Positions 27,407 through 38,964 of a DNA stretch of 64,000 bases are shown piece by piece; the first letter of the stretch is position 1; each line of letters opens with the position of its first letter. The stretch comes from Synchiropus splendidus. Its lineage: Eukaryota; Chordata; Actinopteri; Syngnathiformes; Callionymidae. The notes under the pieces were generated by a model, which saw nothing but the letters and a program-made list of their open reading frames with translations, was not told where the DNA came from and ran no database searches. The stretch covers positions 16,629,001 to 16,693,000 of the forward strand of contig NC_071351.1 of NCBI RefSeq assembly GCF_027744825.2, in the 5' to 3' direction. A program made the translations under genes and the position numbers.

Positions 27407-28722
27407 ATTTGATGTGCAACTACGAGAAAGACCCTTTCTGCTATAGTGGGAAATGAACATTTCATGATCTGAAGCTTCCCTGCAAAGTTATGGCACAATG
27501 CAGAAAACGCGTTTTCAGCCTGAGATAAGGTCGATTCAGGAACACCAAACATAAAAATGTTGAAAACTTTCGAAAAACACTTCAGACAGCTTAGATTTGA
27601 TGTGCAACTACGAGAAAGACCCTTTCTGCTATAGTGGGAGGTGAAAATTTCATGTTCTGAAGCTTCGCTGCAAAGTTCTGGCACAATGCGTAAAACTCGT
27701 TTTCAGCCTGAGATGAGGTTGATTTCAGAACGGCAAACATAAAAATGTTGCTAACTTTGGAAAAACACTTCAGACAGCTTAGATTTGATGTGCAACTACT
27801 AGAAAGACCCTTTCTGCTATAGTGGGAGGTGAACATTTCATGTTCTGAAGCTTCCCTGAGAAGTTATGGCACAATGCAGAAAAGGCGTTTTCAGCCTGAG
27901 ATAAGGTCGATTCAGGAACACCAAACATAAAAATGTTGAAAACTTTCGAAAAACACTTCAGACACCTTAGATTTGATATGCAACTACTAGAAATGCCCTT
28001 TCTGCTCTTGTGGGAGGTGAAAATTTCATGTTCTAAAGCTTCCCTGCAAAGTTATGGCACAATGCAGAAAACGCGTTTTCAGCCTGAGATGAGGTTGATT
28101 TCAGAACGGCAAACATAAAAATGTTGCTAACTTTGGAAAAACACTTCAGACAGCTTAGATTTGATGTGCAACTACTAGAAAGACCCTTTCGTCTATAGTT
28201 GGAGGTGAAAATTTAATGTTCTGAAGCTTCCCTGCAAAGTTATGGCACAATGCAGAAAACCTGTTTTCAGCCTAAGATAAGGTGGTTTCCAGAACGCCAA
28301 ACATAAAAATCTTGATAACTTTGGAAAAACACTTCAGACAGCTTAGATTTGATGTGCAACTACTAGAAAGACCCTTTCTGCTATAGTGGGAGGTGAAAAT
28401 TTCATGTTCTGAAGCTTCCCTACAAAGTTATGCCACAATGCAGGAAACGCGTTTTCAGCCTGAGATAAGATCGATTCCGGAACGCCAAACATAAAAATAT
28501 TGATAACTTTGGAAAAACACTTCAGACAGCTTAGATTTGATGTGAAACTACTAGAAAGACCCTTTCTGCTATATTGGGAGTTGAAAATTTCATGTTCTGA
28601 AGCTTTCCTGCAAAGTTATGGCACAATGCGTAAAAGGTGTTTTCAGCCTGAGATAAGGTTGATTCCGGAACGCCAAACATAAGAATGTTGATAACTTTAG
28701 AAAAACACTTCAGACAGCTTAG
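27407..28722. repeat. Seven-monomer tandem duplication, copy 2
   Basis: This is the second copy of the 1316-bp block, identical to copy 1 except for about one base wherever compared. Identity continues to about 28739, then breaks at 'ctacttaaaagac' against 'ctacgagaaagac'. The head-to-tail arrangement and near identity are what a recent unequal crossover between sister arrays would leave. Confidence 0.88.
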
Positions 28723-29439
28723 ATTTGATGTGCAACTACTTAAAAGACCCTTTCTGCTCTAGTGGGAGGTGAAAATTTAATGTTCTGAAGCTTCCCTGCA
28801 AAGTTATGGCACAATGCAGAAAACCTGTTTTCAGCCTGAGATAAGGTGGTTTCCAGAACGCCAAACATAAAAATGTTGATAACTTTGGAAAAACACTTCA
28901 GACAGCTTAGATTTGATGTGCAATTACTAGAAAGACCCTTTCTGCTATATTGGGAGTTGAAAATTTCATGTTCTGAAGCTTTCCTGCAAAGTTATGGCAC
29001 AATGCGTAAAACGCGTTTTCAGCCTGAGATAAGGTTGATTCCGGAACGCCAAACATCAGAATGTTGATGACTTTCGAAAAACACTTCAGACAGCTTAGAT
29101 TTGATGTGCAACTACTAGAAATACCCTTTCTGCTATAGTGGGATGTTAAAATTTCATGTTCTGAAGCTTCCCTGCAAAGTTATGGCACAATGCAGAAAAC
29201 GCGTTTTCGGGCTGAGATAAGGTCGATTCAGGAACACCAAACATAAAAATGTTGAAAACTTTGGAAAAACACTTCAGACAGCTTAGATTTGATGTGCAAC
29301 TACAAGAAATACCCTTTCTGCAATAGTGGGATGTTAAAATTTCATGTTCTGAAGCTTCCCTGGAAAGTTATGGCACAATGCAGAAAACGCGTTTTCGGCC
29401 TGAGATAAGGTCGATTCAGGAACACCAAACATAAAAGTG

Positions 29440-29815
29440 TTGATAACTTTGGAAAAACACTTCAAACAGCTTTGATTTGATGTGCACCTACTCGAAAGAC
29501 CCTTTCTGCTATAGTGGGAGGTGAAATTTTCATGGTCTGAAGCTTCCCTGCAAAGTTATGGCACAATGCAGAAAACGCGTTTTCGGCCTGAGATAAGGTC
29601 GATTCAGGAACACCAAACATAAAAATGTTGATAACTTTGGAAAAACACTTCAAACAGCTTTGATTTGATGTGCACCTACTCGAAAGACCCTTTCTGCTAT
29701 AGTGGGAGGTGAAATTTTCATGGTCTGAAGCTTCCCTGCAAAGTTATGGCACAATGCAGAAAACGCGTTTTCGGCCTGAGATAAGGTCGATTCAGGAACA
29801 CCAAACATAAAAATG
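29440..29815. repeat. Single-monomer tandem duplication
   Basis: Two adjacent monomers (about 29440-29627 and 29628-29815) share the rare marks 'cacttcaaacagctttg', 'gtgcacctactcgaaag' and 'gaaattttcatggtctg'. A single monomer of this type stands in the related block near 18925-19110. The extra copy here is therefore a one-unit expansion. Confidence 0.8.
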
Positions 29816-32800
29816 TTGAAAACTTTCGAAAAACACTTCAGACAGCTTAGATTTGATGTGCAACTACGAGAAAGACCCTTTCTGCTATAGTGGGAGGTGA
29901 AAATATCATGTTCTGAAGCTTCCCTGCAAAGTTATGGCACAATGCGTAAAACGCGTTTTCAGCCTGAGATGAGGTTGATTTCAGAATGCCAAACATAAAA
30001 ATGTTGATAACTCAGGACAAACTCTACAGACAGCTTAGATTTGATGTGCAACTACTAGAAATACCCTTTCTGCTCTAGTGGGAGGTGAAAATTTCATGTT
30101 CTAAAGCTTCTCTGCAAAGTTATGGCACAATGCAGAAAACGCGTTTTCAGCCTGAGATAAGGTGGGTTCCAGAACGCCAAACATAAAAATGTTGATAACT
30201 TTGGAAAAACACTTCAGACAGCTTAGATTTGATGTGCAACTACTAGAAATACCCTTTCTGCTATAGTGGGAGGTGAAAATTTCATGTTCTGAAGCTTCCC
30301 TGCAAAGTTATGGCACAATGCAAAAAACCTGTTTTCAGCCTGAGATAAGGTGGTTTCCAGAACGCCAAACATAAAAATGTTGATAACTTTGGAAAAACAC
30401 TTCAGACAGCTAAGATTTGATGTGCAACTAGTAGAAAGACCCATTCTGCTATAGTGGAAGGTTAAAATTTCATGTTCTGAAGCTTCCCTGCAAAGTTATG
30501 GCACAATGCGGAAAACGCGTTTTCAGCCTGAGATAAGGTCGATTCCGGAACGCCAAACATAAAAATGTTGATAACTTTGGAAAAACACTTCAGACAACTT
30601 AGATTTGATGAGAGACTACTAGAAAGACCCTTTCTGCTATAGTGTGATATGAAAATTTCATGTTCTGAAGCTTCCCTGCAAAGTTAAGGCACAATGCAGA
30701 AAACGCGTTTTCAGCCTGAGAAAAGGTCGATTCCGGAACGCCAAACATAAAAATGCTGATGACTATGGAAAAAACACTTCAGACAGCTTAGTTTTGATGT
30801 GCAACTAGGAGAAAGACCCTTTCTGCGATAGTGGGTGGTGAAAATTCGATGTTCTGAAGCTTCCCTGCAAAGTTATGGCACAATGCGTGAAAAGCGTTTT
30901 TAGCCTGAGATAAGGTCGATTCCAGAACGCCAAACATAAGAATGTTGATAACTTTGGAAAAACACTTCAGACAACTTAGATTTGATGTGCAACTACTAGA
31001 AAGACCCTTTCTGCTATATGGGAGGAGAAAATTTCATGTTCTGAAGTCGCCCTGCGAAGTTATGGCACAATGCAGAAAACGCGTTTTCAGCCTGAGATAA
31101 GGTGGGTTCCAGAACGCCAAACATAAAAATGTTGATAACTTTGGAAAAACACTTCAGACTGCTTAGATTTGATGTGCAACTACTAGAAAGACCCTTTCTG
31201 CAACAGTGGGAGGTGAAAATTTCCTGTTCTGAAGCATCCCTGCAAAGTTATGCCACAATGCAGGAAACGCGTTTTCAGCCTGACATAAGGTCGATTCCAG
31301 AACGCCAAACATAAAAATATTGATAACTTTGGAAAAACACTTCAGACTGCTTAGATTTGATGTGCAACTACTAGAAAGACGCTTTCTGCTATAGTGGGAG
31401 TTGAAAATGTCATGTTCTGAAGCTTTCCTGCAAAGTTATGGCACAATGCAGAAAACGCATTTTCAATAAGTTGCGATCCGGAACGCCAAACATAAAAATG
31501 TTGATAACTTTCGAAAAACACTTCAGACAGCTTAGATTTGTTGTGCAACTACTAGAAAGACGCTTGCTGCTATAGTGACAGGTGAAAATTTCATATTCTT
31601 CAGCTTTCCTGCAAAGTGATGGCACAATGCAGAAAACGCGTTTTCTGCCTGAGATAAGGTTGATTCCGGAACGCCAAACATAAGAATGTTGATAACTTTG
31701 GAAAAACACTTCACACAGCTTACATTTGATGTGCAACTACTAGAAAGACCATTTCTGCTATAGTGGGAGGAGAAAATTTCAAGTTCTGAAACTTCCGTGC
31801 AAAGTTATGGCACAATGCAGAAAATGCGTTTTCAGCATGAGACAAGGTCAATTCCGGAACGCCAAATATAAAAATTTGATAAACTTTGAAAAACACTTCA
31901 GACAGCTTAGATGTGATGTGCAACTACTAGAAAGACCCTTTCTGCTACAGTGGGAGGTGAAAATTTCATGTTCTGAAGTTTCCCTGCAAAGTTATGGCAC
32001 AATGCAGAAAGCACGTTTTCAGTCTGAGATAAGGTTGATTCCGGAACGCCAAACATAAGAATGTTGATAACTTTGGAAAAACACTTCAGACAACTTAGAT
32101 TTTAGGTGCAACTATTAGAAATACCCTTTCTGATATAGTGGGAGGAGAAAATTTCATGTTCTGAAGTCTCCCTGCAAAGTTATGGCACAATGCAGAAAAC
32201 ACGTTTTCAGCCTGAGATAAGGTGGGTTCCAGAACGCCAAACATAAAAATGTTGATAACTTTGGAAAAACACTTCAGACAGCTTTGATTTGATGTGCAAC
32301 TACTAGAAAGCCACATTCTGCTATAGTGGGAGGTGAAAATTTCATGTTCTGAAGCTTCCCTGCAAAGTTATGGCACAATGCAGAAAACGCGTTTTCAGCC
32401 TGAGATAAGGTGGGTTCCAGAACGTCAAACATAAAAATGTTGATAACTTTGGAAAAACACTTCAGACAGCTTAGATTTGATGTGCAACTACTAGAAAGAC
32501 CCTTTCTGCTATAGTGGGAGTTGAAAATTTCATGTTCTGAAGCTTTACTGCAAAGTTATGGCACAATGCGTAAAACGCGTTTTCAGCCTGAAATAAGGTT
32601 GATTCCGGAACACCAAACATAAGAATGTTGATAACTTTGGAAAAACACTTCAGACAGCTTAGGTTTGATGTGCAACTACTAGAAAGACCCTTTCTGCTTT
32701 AGTGCGAGGTTAAAATTTCATGTTCTGAAGTTTCCCTGCAAAGTTATGGCACAATGCAGAAAACACGTTTTCAGTCTGAGATAAGGTTGTTTCTGGAACG

Positions 32801-35800
32801 CCAATCATAAAAATGGTGTTAACTTTGGAAAAACACTTCAAACAGCTTAGATTTGATGCGCAACTACTAGAAAGACCCATTCTGCTATAGTGGGAGGTGA
32901 AAATTTCATGTTCTGAAGTTTCCCTGCAAAGTTATGGCACAATGCAGAAAGCACGTTTTCAGTCTGAGATAAGGTTGATTCCGGAACGCCAAACATAAGA
33001 ATGTTGATAACTTTGGAAAAACACTTCAAATAACTTAAATTTTAGGTGCAACTATTAGAAATACCCTTTCTGATATAGTGGGAGGAGAAAATTTCATGTT
33101 CTGAAGTCTCCCTGCAAAGTTATGGCACAATGCAGAAAACGCGTTTTCAGCCTGAGATAAGGTGGGTTCCAGAACGCCAAACATAAAAATGTTGATAACT
33201 TTGGAAAAACACTTCAGACAGCTTAGATTTGATGTGCAACTACTAGAAAGCCACCTTCTGCTATAGTGGGAGGTGAAAATTTCATGTTCTAAAGCTTTCC
33301 TGCAAAGTTATGGCAAATTGCGTAAAACGCGTTTTCAGCCTGAGATAAGGTTGTTTCTGGAACGCCAATCATAAAAATGGTGTTAACTTTGGAAAAACAC
33401 TTCAAACAGCTTAGATTTGATGTGTAACTACTAGAAAGACCCATTCTGCTATAGTGGGAGGGGAAAATTTCATGTTCTGAAGCTTCCCTGCAAAGTTATG
33501 GCACAATGCGTAAAACGCGTTTTCAGCCTGAAATAAGGTTGATTTCGGAACGCCAAACATAAGAATGTTGATAACTTTGGAAAAACACTTCAGACAGCTT
33601 AGGTTTGATGTGCAACTACTAGAAAGACCGTTTCTGCTATAGTGCGAGGTTAAAATTTCATGTTCTGAAGTTTCCCAGCAAAGTTATGGCACAATGCAGA
33701 AAACACGTTTTCAGTCTAAGATAAGGTTGTTTCTGGAACGCCAATCATAAAAATGGTGTTAACTTTGGAAAAACACTTCAAACAGCTTAGATTAGATGTG
33801 CAACTACTAGAAAGACCCATTCTGCTATAGTGGGAGGTGAAAATTTCATGTTCTGAAGCTTCCCTGCAAAGTTATGGCACAATGCAGAAAACGCATTTTC
33901 ATCCTGAGATAAGGTGGGTTCCAGAACGCCAAACATAAAAATGTTGATAACTTTAAAAAAACACTTCAGACAGCTTAGATTTGATGTGCAACTACTAGAA
34001 AGACCCTATCTGCTATAGTGGGAGGCGAACATTTCTTGTTCTGAAGCTTCCCAGAAAAGTTATGGCACATTGCAGAAAACGCGTTTTCAGCCTGAGATAA
34101 GGTTGATTCCGGAACTCCAAACATAAGAATGTTGATAACTTTGGAAAAACACTTCAGACAGCTTAGGTTTGATGTGCAACTACTAGAAAGACCCTTTCTG
34201 CTATAGTGGGAGGTGAAAATTTCATGTTCTGAAGCTTCCCTGAGAAGTTATGGCACAATGCAGACAACGCGTTTTCAGCCTGAGATAAGGTCGATTCTGG
34301 AACGCCAAACATAAAAATGTTGATAACTTTCGAAAAACACTTCAGACAGCTTAGATTTGATGTGCAACTACGAGAAAGACCCTTTCTGCTATAGTGGGAG
34401 GAGAAAATTTCATGTTCTGAAGTCTCCCTGCAAAGTTACGGCACAATGCAGAAAACGCGTTTTCAGCCTGAGATAAGGTGGGTCCCAGAACGCCAAACAT
34501 AAAAATGTTGATAACTTTGGAAAAACACTTCAGACAGCTTAGATTTGATGTGCAAGTGCTAGAAAGACCCTATCCGCTATAGTGGGAGGCGAACATTTCA
34601 TGTTCTGAAGCTTCCCTGAAAAGTTATGGCACAATGCAGAAAACGCGTTTTCAGCCTGAGATATGGTGGGTTCCAGAACGCCAAACATAAAAATGTTGAT
34701 AACTTTGGAAAAACACTTCAGACAGCTTAGATTTGATGTGCAACTACTAGAAAGACCCTTTCTGCTATTGTGGGAGTTGAAAATTTCATGTTCTAAAGCT
34801 TCCCTGCAAAGTTATGGCAAAATATGTAAAACGCGTTTTCAGGCTGAGATAAGGTGGGTTCCGGAACACCAAACATAAAAATGTTGATAACTTTGGAAAA
34901 ACACATCAGACAGCTTAGATTTGATGTGCAACTACTAGAAATACCATTTCTGCTATAGTGGGAGGTGAAAATTTCATGTTCTGAAGCTTCCCTGCAAAGT
35001 TATGGCACAATGCAGAAAACTCGTTTTCGGCCTGAGATAAGGTCGTTTCAGGAACACCAAACAAAAAAATGTTGAAAACTTTAGAAAAACACTTCAGACA
35101 GCTTAGATTTGATGTGCAACTATGAGAAAGAACCTTTCTGCTATAGTGGGAGGTGAAAATTTCATGTTCTGAGGCTTTCCTGCAAAGTTATGCCAAATTG
35201 CGTAAAACGCGTTTTCAGCTTGAGATAAGTTTGATTCCGGAACGCCAAACATAAGAATGTTGATAACTTTGGAAAAACACTTCAGACAACTTAGATTTGA
35301 TGTGCAACTACTAGAAATACCCTTTCTGATATAGTGGGAGGAGAAAATTTCATGTTCTGAAGTCGCCCTGCAAAGTTATGGCACAATGCAGAAAACGCGT
35401 TTTCAGCCTGAGATAAGGTGGGTTCCAGAACGTCAAACATAAAAATGTTGATAACTTTGGAAAAACACTTCAGACAGCTTAGATTTGATGTGCAACTACT
35501 AGAAAGACCCTTTCTGCTATAGTGGGAGTTGAAAATTTCATGTTCTGAAGCTTTCCTGCAAAGTTATGGCACAATGCGTAAAACGCGTTTTCAGCCATAG
35601 ATAAGGTTGATTCCGGAACGCCAAACATAAGAATGTTGATAACTTTGGAAAAACACTTCAGACAGCTTAGATTTGATGTGCAACTACTAGAAAGACCCTT
35701 TCTGCTATAGTTGGAGGTGAAAATTTCATGTTCTGAAGTTTCCCTGCAAAGTTATGGCACAATGCAGAAAGCACGTTTTCAGTCTGAGATAAGGTTGATT

Positions 35801-37084
35801 CCGGAACGCCAAACATAAGAATGTTGATAACTTTGGAAAAACACTTCAGACAACTTACATTTTATGTGCAACTATTAGAAATACCCTTTCTGATATAGTG
35901 GGAGGAGAAAATTTCATGTTCTGAAGTCTCCCTGCAAAGTTATGGCACAATGCAGAAAACGCGTTTTCAGCCTGAGATAAGGTGGGTTCCAGAACGCCAA
36001 ACATAAAAATGTTGATAACTTTGAAAAAACACTTCAGACAGCTTAGATTTGATGTGCAACTACTAGAAAGACCCTATCTGCTATAGTGGGAGGCGAACAT
36101 TTCTTGTTCTGAAGCTTCCCTGAAAAGTTATGGCACAATGCAGAAAACGCGTTTTCAGCCTGAGATTAGGTGGGTTCCAGAACGCCAAACATAAAAATGT
36201 TGATAACTTTGGAAAAACACTTCAGACAGCTTAGATTTGATGTGCAACTACTAGAAAGACCCTTTCTGCTACAGTGGGAGGTGAAAATTTCATGTTCTGA
36301 AGCATCCCTGCAAAGTTATGCCACAATGCAGGAAACGCGTTTTCAGCCTGAGATAAGGTCGATTCCGGAACGCCAAACATAAAAATATTGATAACTTTGG
36401 AAAAACACTTCAGACAGCTTAGATTTGATGTGCAACTACTAGAAAGACCCTTTCTGCTATAGTGGGAGGTGAAAATTTTATGTTCTGAAGCTTCCCTGAG
36501 CAGTTATGGCACAATGCAGACAACGGGTTTTCAGCCTGAGATAAGGTCGATTCTGGAACGCCAAACATATAAATGTTGATAACTTTCGAAAAACACTTCA
36601 GACAGCTTAGATTTGATGTGCAACTACGAGAAAGACCCTTTCTGCTATAGTGGGATGTTAAAATTTCATGTTCTGAAGCTTCCCTGCAAAGTTATGGCAA
36701 AATATGTAAAACGCGTTTTCAAGCTGAGATAAGGTGGGTTCCGGAACGCCAAACATAAAAAGGTTGATACCTTTGGAAAAACACTTTCGACAGCTTAGAT
36801 TTGATGTTCAACTATTGGAAATACCCTTTCTGCTATAGTGGGAGGAGAAAATTTCATGTTCTGAAGTCTCCCTGCAAAGTTACGGCACAATGCAGAAAAC
36901 GCGTTTTCAGCCTGAGATAAGGTGGGTTCCAGAACGCCAAACATAAAAATATTGATAACTTTGGAAAAACACTTCAGACAGCCAAGATTTGATGTGCAAC
37001 TACTAGAAAGACCCTTTCTGCTATTGTGGGAGGTGAAAATTTCATGTTCTGAAGTTTCCCTGCAAAGTTATGGCACAATGCAGA

Positions 37085-38024
37085 AAATGCGTTTTCAGCC
37101 TGAGATATGGTGGGTTCCAGAACGCCAAACATAAAAATGTTGATAACTTTGGAAAAACACTTCAGACAGCTTAGATTTGATGTGCAACTACTAGAAAGAC
37201 CCTTTCTGCTATTGTGGGAGTTGAAAATTTCATGTTCTGAAGCTTCCCTGCAAAGTTATGGCAAAATATGTTAAACGCGTTTTCAGGCTGAGATAAGGTG
37301 GGTTCCGGAACGCCAAACATAAAAATGTTGATAACTTTGGAAAAACACATCAGACAGCTTAGATTTGATGTGCAACTACTAGAAAGACCTTTTCTGCTAT
37401 AGTGGGAGGAGAAAATTTCATGTTCTGAAGTCTCCCTACAAAGTTATGGCACAATGCAGAAAATGCGTTTTCAGCCTGAGATAAGGTGGGTTCCAGAACG
37501 CCAAACATAAAAATGTTGATAACTTTGGAAAAACACTTCAGACAGCTTAGATTTGATGTGCAACTACTAGAAAAACACTTTCTGCTATAGTGGGAGGTGA
37601 AATTTTCATGTTCTGGAGCTTACCTACAAAGTTTTGGCACAATGCAGAAAACGCGTTTTCATCCTCAGATATGGTCGATTCCGGAACGCCAAACATCAAA
37701 ATGTTGATAACTTTTGAAAAACATTTCAGACAGCTGAGATTTGATGTGCAACTACTCGAAAGACCCTTTCTGCTATCGTGGGAGGTGAAAATTTCTTGTT
37801 CTGAAGCTTCCCTGCAAAGTTGCGGCACAATGCAGAAAACGCGTTTTCAGCCTCACATAAGGTCGATTCCTAAACGCCAAACATAAAAATGTTGATAACT
37901 TCGAAAAAACACTTCAGACAGCTTAGATTTGATGTGCAACTACTAGAAAGACCCTTTCTGCTATAGTGGGAGGTGAACATTTCATGTTCTGAAGCTTTCC
38001 TGCAAAGTAATGGCACAATGCGTA
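37085..38024. repeat. Five-monomer duplication, copy 1
   Basis: This is a 940-bp block (5 x 188) repeated directly at 38025-38964. The two copies are identical in every line I compared. Rare marks are 'gagatatggtggg', 'ggcaaaatatgttaaacg', 'catgttctggagcttacc', 'caaagttttggcac', 'ccaaacatcaaaatg' and 'gattcctaaacgcc'. Identity begins at 'aaaatgcgttttcagcc'; upstream bases differ ('gcag' against 'gcgt'). Confidence 0.9.
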
Positions 38025-38964
38025 AAATGCGTTTTCAGCCTGAGATATGGTGGGTTCCAGAACGCCAAACATAAAAATGTTGATAACTTTGGAAAAACAC
38101 TTCAGACAGCTTAGATTTGATGTGCAACTACTAGAAAGACCCTTTCTGCTATTGTGGGAGTTGAAAATTTCATGTTCTGAAGCTTCCCTGCAAAGTTATG
38201 GCAAAATATGTTAAACGCGTTTTCAGGCTGAGATAAGGTGGGTTCCGGAACGCCAAACATAAAAATGTTGATAACTTTGGAAAAACACATCAGACAGCTT
38301 AGATTTGATGTGCAACTACTAGAAAGACCTTTTCTGCTATAGTGGGAGGAGAAAATTTCATGTTCTGAAGTCTCCCTACAAAGTTATGGCACAATGCAGA
38401 AAATGCGTTTTCAGCCTGAGATAAGGTGGGTTCCAGAACGCCAAACATAAAAATGTTGATAACTTTGGAAAAACACTTCAGACAGCTTAGATTTGATGTG
38501 CAACTACTAGAAAAACACTTTCTGCTATAGTGGGAGGTGAAATTTTCATGTTCTGGAGCTTACCTACAAAGTTTTGGCACAATGCAGAAAACGCGTTTTC
38601 ATCCTCAGATATGGTCGATTCCGGAACGCCAAACATCAAAATGTTGATAACTTTTGAAAAACATTTCAGACAGCTGAGATTTGATGTGCAACTACTCGAA
38701 AGACCCTTTCTGCTATCGTGGGAGGTGAAAATTTCTTGTTCTGAAGCTTCCCTGCAAAGTTGCGGCACAATGCAGAAAACGCGTTTTCAGCCTCACATAA
38801 GGTCGATTCCTAAACGCCAAACATAAAAATGTTGATAACTTCGAAAAAACACTTCAGACAGCTTAGATTTGATGTGCAACTACTAGAAAGACCCTTTCTG
38901 CTATAGTGGGAGGTGAACATTTCATGTTCTGAAGCTTTCCTGCAAAGTAATGGCACAATGCGTA
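38025..38964. repeat. Five-monomer duplication, copy 2
   Basis: This copy is identical to the preceding block as far as I can see. It ends where 'aaaatgcgttttcagcctg' in the first copy becomes 'aaaatgcattttcagcttg'. A more diverged partial third copy (about 39371-39900) keeps 'catgttctggagcttacc', 'caaagttttggcac' and 'gattcctaaacgcc' but has 'cagataaggtcg' and 'gggaagtgaac', so the unit was spread in at least two rounds. Confidence 0.9.

Larger units (their letters stand above)
8591..37084. repeat. Satellite zone B: 'ttccagaacg' rich monomers
   Basis: In this 28-kb stretch many units read 'ttccagaacgcc' or 'tttcagaacgcc' in place of 'ttccggaacgcc'. A marked subfamily has 'aactcaggaaaaactctac' (near 8605, 8980, 9167, 12740, 19305 with 'aggacaaac', and 30010). 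Another has 'cctttcgtcgatag' or 'cctttcgtctatag' (near 12230, 13165, 16170, 16920, 17670, 26870 and 28185). The block also holds several long-range duplications listed separately. No coding sequence or inserted element is visible. Confidence 0.7.
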
